Assembly: GCA_044238735.1 (NCBI GenBank)
Contig: JBIICS010000160.1
Coordinates: forward strand, 1-6,074
Reading direction: 5' to 3'
From: JBIICS01 sp044238735
GTDB lineage: Bacteria; Bacteroidota; Bacteroidia; UBA4408
Length of the DNA: 6,074 bases
The notes beneath the pieces are model-generated. The model was given only the letters and a program-made list of their open reading frames with translations, did not search any database and had not been told where the DNA came from. A program made the translations under genes and the position numbers. Within the stretch, counting starts at the first letter, position 1; each line of letters starts with the position of its first letter. This document shows positions 1-5,956 of this stretch, piece by piece.

Positions 1-1765
1 TAAAAGCGCTTTGTGGTATCTCAACATTTCCTACCTGACGCATACGCTTCTTGCCTTCTTTTTGTTTTTCTAGTAATTTACGTTTACGTGAAATATCACC
101 ACCATAACATTTAGCCGTAACATCTTTTCGCATGGCTTTTATGGTTTCGCGCGCAATAATTTTTGATCCAATAGCTGCCTGAATGGGTATTTCAAACATC
201 TGACGTGGAATCAATTCTTTTAATTTTTCACACATTTTTTTGCCAAATTCATAAGCGTTGCTTCTGTGTATAAGCGAGGAAAGGGCATCTACGGGATCGC
301 CATTTATCAGTATATCTAATTTTGATAAATCAGCTTCACGGTAGTCAATCATATGATAATCAAATGAAGCATACCCTTTACTAATTGTTTTTAATTTATC
401 GTAAAAATCAAAAACAATTTCGCCCAATGGCATTTCAAAAATGAGCTCAACTCGATCGGTTGTTAAGTAGTTCTGATTAATTAAAATACCTCTTTTATTA
501 ATGCATAACGACATTATAGGCCCTACGTATTCTGCTTTAGAAATAATATTTGCTTTAATAAAAGGTTCTTCAACATGGCTTAATTTGGAAGGGTCAGGAA
601 GTTCGCTTGGATTATGCACAATTTGCTTATCGCCTTTAGTACTATATGCATAATAAGATACGTTGGGTACGGTTGTAATTACCGTCATGTTAAACTCGCG
701 CTCTAAACGTTCCTGGATAATTTCCATGTGCAGCATTCCTAAAAAACCACATCTAAAACCAAATCCCAGAGCAGCAGAAGATTCGGGCTCCCAAGTTAAA
801 GAGGCGTCATTTAGTTGAAGCTTCTCCATACTGTATCTAAGCTCTTCATAATCCTCTGTGTCTACAGGGTATATACCCGCAAAAACCATAGGCTTAACAT
901 CCTCAAATCCCTGAATGGCTTCTGTACAAGGATTTGTAACGGTTGTTATGGTGTCACCAACTTTAACTTCGCGAGCGTCTTTAATACCCGAAATAATATA
1001 GCCCACATCACCGGTAGATATTTTATCTTTAGGAACCTTGTCTAACTTTAACGTTCCAACTTCATCCGCAAAATATTCCCTACCGGTATTCACAAATTTT
1101 ACCTTATCGCCCTTTTTTATTTCTCCGTTTAAAATTTTAAAATAGGCTATAATTCCTCTGAAGGAATTAAAAACCGAATCGAATATTAGGGCCTGTAAAG
1201 GCGCTGCTGGATTACCCGTTGGAGCAGGGACCCGTTCTATTATAGCATCTAAAATATTGTAAACCCCCATGCCGGTTTTACCAGAGGCGGGTATAATTTC
1301 TTCTCGTTTACATCCTATTAAATCTACTATCTGATCCTTTACCAGTTCGGGCTCTGCACTGGGTAAATCTATTTTATTTAAAATGGGAATAATTTCCAAA
1401 TCGTTTTCTATTGCTAAGTAAAGGTTGGAAATGGTTTGGGCCTGAATACCCTGTGCTGCATCAACAATAAGTAATGCGCCTTCGCAGGCGGCTATAGAAC
1501 GTGAAACTTCATACGAAAAATCAACATGCCCCGGAGTGTCTATTAGGTTAAGAATATAATTTTCACCCTTGTAGGTGTATTCCATCTGGATAGCATGACT
1601 CTTAATGGTGATACCTCGTTCTCTTTCCAGGTCCATATCGTCCAATACCTGGGCCTCCATTTCTCTGGCTGAAATTGTTTTGGTGTATTCTAATAGCCTA
1701 TCGGCTAATGTACTTTTACCATGATCTATGTGGGCGATTATACAAAAATTCCTGATGTTTTTCAT
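1..1765 (-). CDS. lepA: Translation factor LepA (elongation factor 4), 3'-truncated by the window edge
   Basis: LepA/EF4 is a ribosome-binding GTPase implicated in ribosome back-translocation, initiation and 30S biogenesis; it is cytosolic, partly membrane-associated. The minus-strand frame is open for 588 codons from the ATG at 1765-1763, with no frameshift. GTPase motifs are all present: AHIDHGKST (residues 11-19), RERGITIK switch I (48-55), DTPGH (76-80), NKID (130-133) and SGK (161-163). The LepA-specific C-terminal domain is recognised by KCYGGDISRKRKLL (552-565) and RMRQVGNVEIPQ (574-585). The family is usually about 595-600 residues, so only roughly the last seven and the stop are missing. 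This start is chosen because MKNIRNFCIIAHIDHGKST is the usual LepA N-terminus and AGGAG lies 4 nt upstream. It is divergent from the large secreted-protein gene. I see no strong promoter box for it. Identification is very secure. Confidence 0.98.
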   Translation of the reverse strand, partial: MKNIRNFCIIAHIDHGKSTLADRLLEYTKTISAREMEAQVLDDMDLERERGITIKSHAIQMEYTYKGENYILNLIDTPGHVDFSYEVSRSIAACEGALLIVDAAQGIQAQTISNLYLAIENDLEIIPILNKIDLPSAEPELVKDQIVDLIGCKREEIIPASGKTGMGVYNILDAIIERVPAPTGNPAAPLQALIFDSVFNSFRGIIAYFKILNGEIKKGDKVKFVNTGREYFADEVGTLKLDKVPKDKISTGDVGYIISGIKDAREVKVGDTITTVTNPCTEAIQGFEDVKPMVFAGIYPVDTEDYEELRYSMEKLQLNDASLTWEPESSAALGFGFRCGFLGMLHMEIIQERLEREFNMTVITTVPNVSYYAYSTKGDKQIVHNPSELPDPSKLSHVEEPFIKANIISKAEYVGPIMSLCINKRGILINQNYLTTDRVELIFEMPLGEIVFDFYDKLKTISKGYASFDYHMIDYREADLSKLDILINGDPVDALSSLIHRSNAYEFGKKMCEKLKELIPRQMFEIPIQAAIGSKIIARETIKAMRKDVTAKCYGGDISRKRKLLEKQKEGKKRMRQVGNVEIPQSAF

Positions 1766-1769
1766 GTTT

Positions 1770-1774
1770 CTCCT
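1770..1774 (-). promoter_or_regulatory. Shine-Dalgarno site of lepA
   Basis: On the minus strand AGGAG lies 4 nt before the lepA ATG (AGGAG, then AAAC, then ATG). Bacteroidota genes often lack such a site, and the other genes in this window show none, so this one stands out and supports the chosen lepA start. The spacing is slightly short. Confidence 0.6.
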
Positions 1775-1893
1775 GCTTTGTCCGTCTGTAATTGATAAGG
1801 TACGCGAATTTACAACTTTAGCATCTTTAGATGAAATTTTAAGCACATTAAATTATCTATCTGATTTATTAAATGGCGATGGATATTTTTTAT

Positions 1894-1901
1894 TAAATTT
1901 G
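1894..1901 (+). promoter_or_regulatory. Bacteroidota -7 promoter box (TAAATTTG) of the large secreted-protein gene
   Basis: TAAATTTG matches the Bacteroidota sigma-A -7 consensus TAnnTTTG exactly. It ends 12 nt before the first ATG at 1914, so transcription would begin only a few bases before the start codon. No clear -33 TTG is visible about 18-20 bp upstream. The match and position support the start at 1914 rather than an upstream ATG. The motif is short and A+T-rich DNA yields chance hits. Confidence 0.5.
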
Positions 1902-1913
1902 CCCCTTGTGTTT

Positions 1914-3857
1914 ATGATGAAATTATTAAGCATTTTTAGTTTTTTCCTGGCCATAGGATTTGGAACTTTTGCGCAAAGCCCAGATGATGTTGCCAAGAAA
2001 ATGCGATTAAAGAAAGCCTACCAAAAAACCGAACGCGGAATTTTAAATAATTGTCTGGATTTATCTCAAACCACTGTTGCAATGTCGCCAGAGCCTCCCG
2101 GTTGTGTCCTGGAACCAAATACTACCTATACTTGGTGTGCTACTATCAATAATTATAATCAACCTTCTGTTAATTGGATAAGTGCTATCATTCCTGTTTT
2201 TGGATGTGCCTGGGATACTACTACGCTGCAGCCAGTCGGACAGCTGGCAAATGCCGGGGGCGGAAATGGAACCTGGCTTTGGACTAGTAATGTTACCGGG
2301 GACCAAACCGGAAATGTATCACCTAACTTAGGCTGGTACTTCGATAGAGATAATGATGGGAATCCCGGAAATAATTATGGCGATGATGGAGAATGTTGTT
2401 GGAATGTTTGTTTTTCCATAAAAACAATCGATCTAATTACAGCCCCTTCTATTAGGCCAGAATGTTTCCAGACCTATAATTCAGGCGCATCTACCTTAAA
2501 TGCTTCTATGAGTCTGATGGCATTGTCTGATGAACAAATTGGCTCTTGGGACGGAGATGGAGCTTGTTTTGGCGATAGCCCGGCTCCCACCACCGGTTGC
2601 CAGCCAACGCTAAATCTTTGCCCTCCCCTTTCAGTCTCTGAAACAGACGCCCGTTGCTCAGCCCCAAATGGGGTTGCTTGGATTAATTTCCCGGCCAATT
2701 TTTCTGCTCGTGATAAATTTTCTTTTTTGTGGTTTACAAATCCTCCTCAGCAAGGTGATACGCTCGAAGATTTGTTTCCCGGAACATACACAGTAGTAGG
2801 TTCTAGCACCACCGGTTGCGAGTATAACTTAAGTGTTACAGTAGGCGATAATTTTTTTACATATTCAGATACCTCAATTCATACCAAATGTTTTAACGAT
2901 TCTACCGGTAAGGCAATTGTTAATTTACCCAACTCCGGCGGTCCTTACACTGTTATATGGAATGTTACACCAAAAATTACAAATGATAGTTTAATTGGTT
3001 ACCCGGCCGGAATTTATACCTATAGTGTAAAGGATTCAACAACGGGTTGTGTGTATAATGATTCTGTAATTATTTATACTCCCGAAATTTTAAATAGTTT
3101 TTTTGATGTAGATACTAATGAGTGTGAAATTAACAACGGTTCCATATTAGCCGATGTATCGGGTGGGTCAGGCAATTATCAATATGTTTGGACAAATATA
3201 AATTTGGATACAATTCAAAATCAAAATACAAATATATTAAGTGGCTTGGACGATGGAGGATATTTTTTAATTGTTAAGGATGATAGTAATTGTGTGCGAA
3301 GGTTTTATGTAGAAGTGCCCCAAACGGTTAAACCTCTTGCCGAATACATTCCATTTGATGGTGCTGAGTTTAGTACGGACACCAGTTATAATTTAATCGA
3401 TCAGTCATTGTCCGGAACCGGACCCTTGGTTGCCTGGTGGTGGGAAATATCATACAACGGAAATCCGGTATCCTCTTATGCTTCTCAAAACGTTGACACC
3501 TATACTTTCCCCGATTCGGGTTACTATTTAATCCAACTAATTGTTCAAAATGCTTCCGGTTGCAAAGACACACTGCTTAGAAAATTTTATGTAAAAAAAA
3601 TGGATTATCCGGTAGAGTATCCCAATGTGTTTACTCCCAATAACGATGGTAAAAACGATTTATTGGTGTTTAAAAACCTTAATCAATATCCTGATAATGA
3701 ACTGATAATTTATAATCGCTGGGGTAAAAAAATATTTCAGCAATCGCCCTATTTAAACGATTGGAATGGTGATAACCAAAAAGACGGTACATACTATTAT
3801 ATTGTTAAAATACCCGGACAAAAGAACACCGAAGGTTTTGTAACTATCTTACGATAG
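1914..3857 (+). CDS. Secreted modular protein with SprB-like repeats, PKD-like domain and type B T9SS sorting domain
   Basis: The 647-residue product is probably carried across the outer membrane by the type IX secretion system and anchored or released there; its ligand is unknown. In order: signal peptide (1-20, cleavage likely GTFA/QS); a Cys/Trp/Gly-rich N-terminal domain (about 47-229) with an acidic DxDxDG loop (144-149); three SprB-like repeats (about 240-310, 311-388, 389-470), each with one cysteine near its start and one at its end; a PKD-like domain (about 471-562, with YTFPDSGYYLIQL and GCKDT); and a CHU_C tail (566-647) with YPNVFTPNNDGKND, IIYNRWGKKIF, WNGD and DGTYYYI. The frame is open upstream to an ATG at 1728, but that start would overlap lepA and lacks a signal peptide at the N-terminus. 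ATG 1914 or 1917 puts MKLLSIFSFFLAIG first. The gene's 5' third is GC-richer than its middle. The T9SS assignment is firm; the function is not known. Confidence 0.93.
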   Translation: MMKLLSIFSFFLAIGFGTFAQSPDDVAKKMRLKKAYQKTERGILNNCLDLSQTTVAMSPEPPGCVLEPNTTYTWCATINNYNQPSVNWISAIIPVFGCAWDTTTLQPVGQLANAGGGNGTWLWTSNVTGDQTGNVSPNLGWYFDRDNDGNPGNNYGDDGECCWNVCFSIKTIDLITAPSIRPECFQTYNSGASTLNASMSLMALSDEQIGSWDGDGACFGDSPAPTTGCQPTLNLCPPLSVSETDARCSAPNGVAWINFPANFSARDKFSFLWFTNPPQQGDTLEDLFPGTYTVVGSSTTGCEYNLSVTVGDNFFTYSDTSIHTKCFNDSTGKAIVNLPNSGGPYTVIWNVTPKITNDSLIGYPAGIYTYSVKDSTTGCVYNDSVIIYTPEILNSFFDVDTNECEINNGSILADVSGGSGNYQYVWTNINLDTIQNQNTNILSGLDDGGYFLIVKDDSNCVRRFYVEVPQTVKPLAEYIPFDGAEFSTDTSYNLIDQSLSGTGPLVAWWWEISYNGNPVSSYASQNVDTYTFPDSGYYLIQLIVQNASGCKDTLLRKFYVKKMDYPVEYPNVFTPNNDGKNDLLVFKNLNQYPDNELIIYNRWGKKIFQQSPYLNDWNGDNQKDGTYYYIVKIPGQKNTEGFVTILR

Positions 3858-3866
3858 TTATCTTTG
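3836..3866 (+). promoter_or_regulatory. metF promoter, -33 (TTTTG) and -7 (TATCTTTG)
   Basis: TATCTTTG at 3859-3866 matches the Bacteroidota -7 consensus TAnnTTTG, and TTTTG at 3836-3840 sits 18 bp upstream where the -33 TTG element is expected. This is the most complete promoter in the window. The -33 lies inside the last codons of the upstream secreted-protein gene. Transcription would start near 3872, giving a leader of about 24 nt, too short for a known SAM or cobalamin riboswitch. An inverted repeat fills the spacer. Confidence 0.65.
3841..3860. repeat. Perfect 8-bp inverted repeat between the metF -33 and -7 elements
   Basis: TAACTATC and GATAGTTA are exact reverse complements separated by TTAC. 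The repeat spans the stop codon of the secreted-protein gene (3855-3857), fills the metF promoter spacer and runs into the first two bases of the -7 box. This placement suits a repressor or activator operator. It could instead be a weak hairpin ending the upstream transcript, but the stem has only four G:C pairs out of eight and is not followed by a clean T-run. The symmetry is directly visible; the role is inferred. Confidence 0.6.
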
Positions 3867-3895
3867 TATTCTTATAAATCCATTTATATTCCAAA

Positions 3896-4849
3896 ATGAA
3901 AGTTACTGATCACATTAAAAACGCCAAATCTACTTTATTCAGCATCGAAATATTACCTCCTCTTAAAGGTAAAAGCATACAATCTATTTTTGACGGTATA
4001 GATCCATTAATAGAATTTAAACCGGCCTTTATTGATGTAACGTATCATCGCGAGGAATATGTGTATAAAAAACGCGAGGGTGGGTTTCTTGAAAAAATTT
4101 CTACCCGAAAAAGACCGGGTACAGTGGCTATTTGTGCAGCTATAATGAACAAGTATAAACTAGATGCAATTCCTCATATAATTTGCGGTGGTTTTACAAA
4201 GGAAGAAACTGAAAACGCACTAATTGACTTAAACTTTTTAGGTATCGATAACGTTTTGGCACTAAGGGGCGATTCCATCAAATCCGAACCTAATTTTGTT
4301 CCCGAACCAGGGGGGCATGCATATGCTGTTGAATTAGTTGAACAGATTAGTAGATTAAACAAAGGACATTACTTATATGAAGATACTCAGGAGGCTGTGC
4401 CTACTAATTTTTGTATAGGTGTTGCCGGATATCCCGAAAAACATTTTGAAGCACCAAATTTAAATGTTGATCTTAAATTTTTACGTCATAAAATTGAAGC
4501 TGGCGCCGAGTATATCGTTACTCAAATGTTTTACGATAATAAAAAGTTTTTCGAATTTGTAGATAAATGCCGCGAGGCAGGTATAAATGTCCCCATTATC
4601 CCCGGTCTTAAAATCCTAACCGGAAAAAAGCAATTAACTGGTTTGCCTAAAATTTTCCATATCGATATTCCTGAAGTTTTATACGAGGAGGTTTTAAAGG
4701 CTAAAAATGATGCGGATGTAAAACAAATTGGTGTAGAATGGTGTATTCAACAATGTAAGGAGTTGTTGGCTGCAAATGTGCCGGTTTTGCATTTTTACAC
4801 AATGGGTAGTTCCGAGAATACCAGAAGAGTTGCTTCGGCTATTTTTTAA
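3896..4849 (+). CDS. metF: 5,10-methylenetetrahydrofolate reductase
   Basis: MetF is a cytosolic FAD enzyme that reduces 5,10-methylene-THF to 5-methyl-THF, the methyl donor for methionine synthase. The 317-residue product is a full-length bacterial-type catalytic (beta/alpha)8 barrel without the regulatory domain of eukaryotic enzymes. Visible motifs: FSIEILPP (15-22; E18 fits the catalytic glutamate of the usual FEFFPP motif), NVLALRGD (119-126; D126 fits the FAD-contacting aspartate), GVAGYPEKH (175-183), TQMFYD (209-214; Q210 fits the folate-binding glutamine), PGLKIL (236-241) and the C-terminal VPVLHFYTMG. The ATG at 3896 is the only start giving a normal N-terminus; there is no Shine-Dalgarno, as is common in this phylum. 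It starts 38 bp after the secreted-protein gene with its own promoter, so it is probably transcribed alone. metH is not in the window. Confidence 0.97.
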   Translation: MKVTDHIKNAKSTLFSIEILPPLKGKSIQSIFDGIDPLIEFKPAFIDVTYHREEYVYKKREGGFLEKISTRKRPGTVAICAAIMNKYKLDAIPHIICGGFTKEETENALIDLNFLGIDNVLALRGDSIKSEPNFVPEPGGHAYAVELVEQISRLNKGHYLYEDTQEAVPTNFCIGVAGYPEKHFEAPNLNVDLKFLRHKIEAGAEYIVTQMFYDNKKFFEFVDKCREAGINVPIIPGLKILTGKKQLTGLPKIFHIDIPEVLYEEVLKAKNDADVKQIGVEWCIQQCKELLAANVPVLHFYTMGSSENTRRVASAIF

Positions 4850-4865
4850 AAAAGGGGCCAGCCCC
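4848..4865. terminator. GC hairpin with A/T tract downstream of metF
   Basis: GGGGC and GCCCC (4854-4858 and 4861-4865) are inverted around CA just after the metF stop; sterically the fold is probably a 4-bp GGGG/CCCC stem with a four-base loop. A run of six A precedes it, so read on the minus strand it is stem followed by six T, the intrinsic-terminator layout. On the plus strand, where metF ends, the bases after the stem are ATTATATAG, A/T-rich but not a T-run. It may act in both directions or mainly against antisense transcription. The stem is short. Confidence 0.4.
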
Positions 4866-4890
4866 ATTATATAGTGTACTTTCGTGGTTT

Positions 4891-4898
4891 TATATTTG
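4891..4898 (+). promoter_or_regulatory. Bacteroidota -7 promoter box (TATATTTG) of the 301-residue secreted-protein gene
   Basis: TATATTTG matches TAnnTTTG and lies 16 nt before the ATG at 4915, predicting a leader of about 10 nt. No TTG is obvious at the -33 position. TACTTTCG at 4877-4884 is a one-mismatch alternative box. Placement after the metF hairpin fits independent transcription. Confidence 0.5.
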
Positions 4899-4914
4899 TA
4901 AAAAATTAAAACCT

Positions 4915-5820
4915 ATGAAAAAAATCTACACTATTTTAACTATTCTTATTTCAGGCTTAAGCCTTAATGCACAAGTTATTTCTGGTATCGCAAATGGCGA
5001 TTTCGAAACTTGGACCAATGATAACAAAGCAGATGGTTGGGGAGGATACATAGATGCACCTGTATTGGGGTTTTTAACTACTCCAACGTATATTAAAGAA
5101 ACCCAAAATGTTCATGATTTGGCTGCTTCTATACAGGTTGTTACAACTGATTTTTCTGCAACTACATTTGGTTTGATTGCAGTACGTGAAGGTCTTGCCT
5201 TTACAGGGGCTATTGCTAATAATGCTATCCAGCCGCTTAAATATGCCGGTTCCGCACAACCACAAGCAACAAACCTTGCTTTTATGTATGAGCCTGTAAA
5301 CGGCGATACAGCTATTGTTTTAAGCTATTTCTTTAAATGGAATACTTCTACAAATCAACGTGATACTATTGGTTTTGGAGGTGTGTTATTAAACCAAGCT
5401 ATTCCTTCCTATTTAGATTATACTTATAATATCACTTGGCAATCAAGTGATATACCGGATTCTATGGTAGTTCTGTTGGCATCTAGCGCCGGTTTTGCCC
5501 CTCAAGTAAATTCCAAGCTTTATGCAGATAATATTACATTTACTTTTCCTACGGGCAACAAAGTTTCTCTTAATGATGTTGCAGGTTTAAATGTTTTTCC
5601 TAATCCTGTTAAAAGCATAGCAACTGTTGTTTTAAATGAGACGTCTGATTACAGTGTTTCTGTTATGGATATTAATGGAAGAATTTTATTTGTTAATTCT
5701 TTTAACGGTAATAAAACAAATGTTGATTTATCTGGATTTGATGGGGGTGTTTATTTTGTAAACGCATTAAATCTTAAAAATGGTAATAAATCTTCTTACA
5801 AATTAGTTCATATCCAGTAA
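4915..5820 (+). CDS. Secreted protein with type A T9SS C-terminal sorting domain
   Basis: The 301-residue product starts with a signal peptide (1-19, cleavage likely SLNA/QV) and ends with a type A type-IX-secretion sorting domain (about 221-301): LNVFPNP (225-231), VMDINGRILF (250-259), GFDGGVYF (274-281) and the terminal KLVHIQ. Such tails carry cargo through the outer membrane and are usually removed on export. The body (20-215) looks beta-rich. It has NGDFETW (27-33) followed by DGW (40-42), then PDSMVVLLASSAG (181-193) and KLYADNITF (201-209). This layout recalls the PCMD-like or galactose-binding-like beta-sandwich domains of Bacteroidota surface proteins, which is a resemblance from memory and not a search result. 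No catalytic residues are recognisable, so a binding or structural role is as likely as an enzymatic one. The ATG at 4915 directly begins the lysine-containing signal peptide; no Shine-Dalgarno is seen. Confidence 0.92.
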   Translation: MKKIYTILTILISGLSLNAQVISGIANGDFETWTNDNKADGWGGYIDAPVLGFLTTPTYIKETQNVHDLAASIQVVTTDFSATTFGLIAVREGLAFTGAIANNAIQPLKYAGSAQPQATNLAFMYEPVNGDTAIVLSYFFKWNTSTNQRDTIGFGGVLLNQAIPSYLDYTYNITWQSSDIPDSMVVLLASSAGFAPQVNSKLYADNITFTFPTGNKVSLNDVAGLNVFPNPVKSIATVVLNETSDYSVSVMDINGRILFVNSFNGNKTNVDLSGFDGGVYFVNALNLKNGNKSSYKLVHIQ

Positions 5821-5844
5821 TTAAAATTTAAATCAGAGTAAGGG

Positions 5845-5863
5845 AAACAATTTTTAATTGTTT
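5845..5863 (+). repeat. A+T-rich inverted repeat, possible weak terminator of the 301-residue protein gene
   Basis: AAACAATT and AATTGTTT are perfect reverse complements around TTT, 24 bp after the stop codon. The stem has just one G:C pair per arm, so termination would be weak. The bases after it (ATTTATG) are not a strict T-run. Its right arm also overlaps a TTG that could serve as the -33 of the next gene. Confidence 0.3.
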
Positions 5864-5882
5864 ATTTATGAGCAAATCTAAT

Positions 5883-5890
5883 TAAATTTG
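5883..5890 (+). promoter_or_regulatory. Possible -7 promoter box (TAAATTTG) of the last gene
   Basis: TAAATTTG matches TAnnTTTG exactly, and the ten-base ATTAAATTTG around it is identical to the one at 1892-1901. A TTG at 5858-5860 lies 22 bp upstream, a little wide for a -33 element. It is 66 nt before the ATG at 5957, so the leader would be about 60 nt. The region is so A+T-rich that a chance match is quite possible. Confidence 0.35.
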
Positions 5891-5956
5891 GTAAATTAAT
5901 AATTTTACAACATTCTATATTATTGTTTGTTTTCATATTTAAATTATTGTGTTCTC

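Noticed and set aside
815..1045. 76-codon plus-strand open frame
   Set aside because: It lies wholly within lepA on the opposite strand, which is intact and unmistakable; it has no recognisable features.
1805..1812. Minus-strand TAAATTCG as a lepA -7 box
   Set aside because: It has one mismatch to TAnnTTTG and no TTG at the -33 position; not strong enough to call.
1822..1833. CATCT-TT-AGATG inverted repeat in the lepA/secreted-protein divergent region
   Set aside because: Five-base arms are common by chance, and it is not aligned with any promoter element I can identify.
1728..1913. Upstream in-frame ATG extending the large secreted protein by 62 residues
   Set aside because: It would overlap the lepA start region on the other strand, bury the signal peptide inside the protein and lie upstream of the likely promoter box at 1894.
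2588..2819. 13-nt direct repeat CACCACCGGTTGC at 2588-2600 and 2807-2819
   Set aside because: Both copies are in the same frame and encode Thr-Thr-Gly-Cys at equivalent domain ends; explained by protein repeats, not by a mobile or recombination element.
3410..3423. GTCCGG-AA-CCGGAC inverted repeat inside the secreted-protein gene
   Set aside because: Short, within coding sequence, not near a gene end; most likely chance from the Ser-Gly-Thr-Gly-Pro codons.
1936..3573. Several minus-strand open frames of 60-81 codons inside the large secreted-protein gene
   Set aside because: They are antisense to a coherent domain series, have no family resemblance and overlap each other; shadows of the real gene.
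3867..3895. SAM or cobalamin riboswitch ahead of metF
   Set aside because: The predicted leader is about 24 nt, and the DNA before the promoter is coding sequence of the upstream gene; no conserved riboswitch core is visible.
4174..5265. Minus-strand open frames of 62 and 63 codons inside metF and the 301-residue protein gene
   Set aside because: Both are antisense to well-supported genes and show no signal peptide, motif or initiation site.
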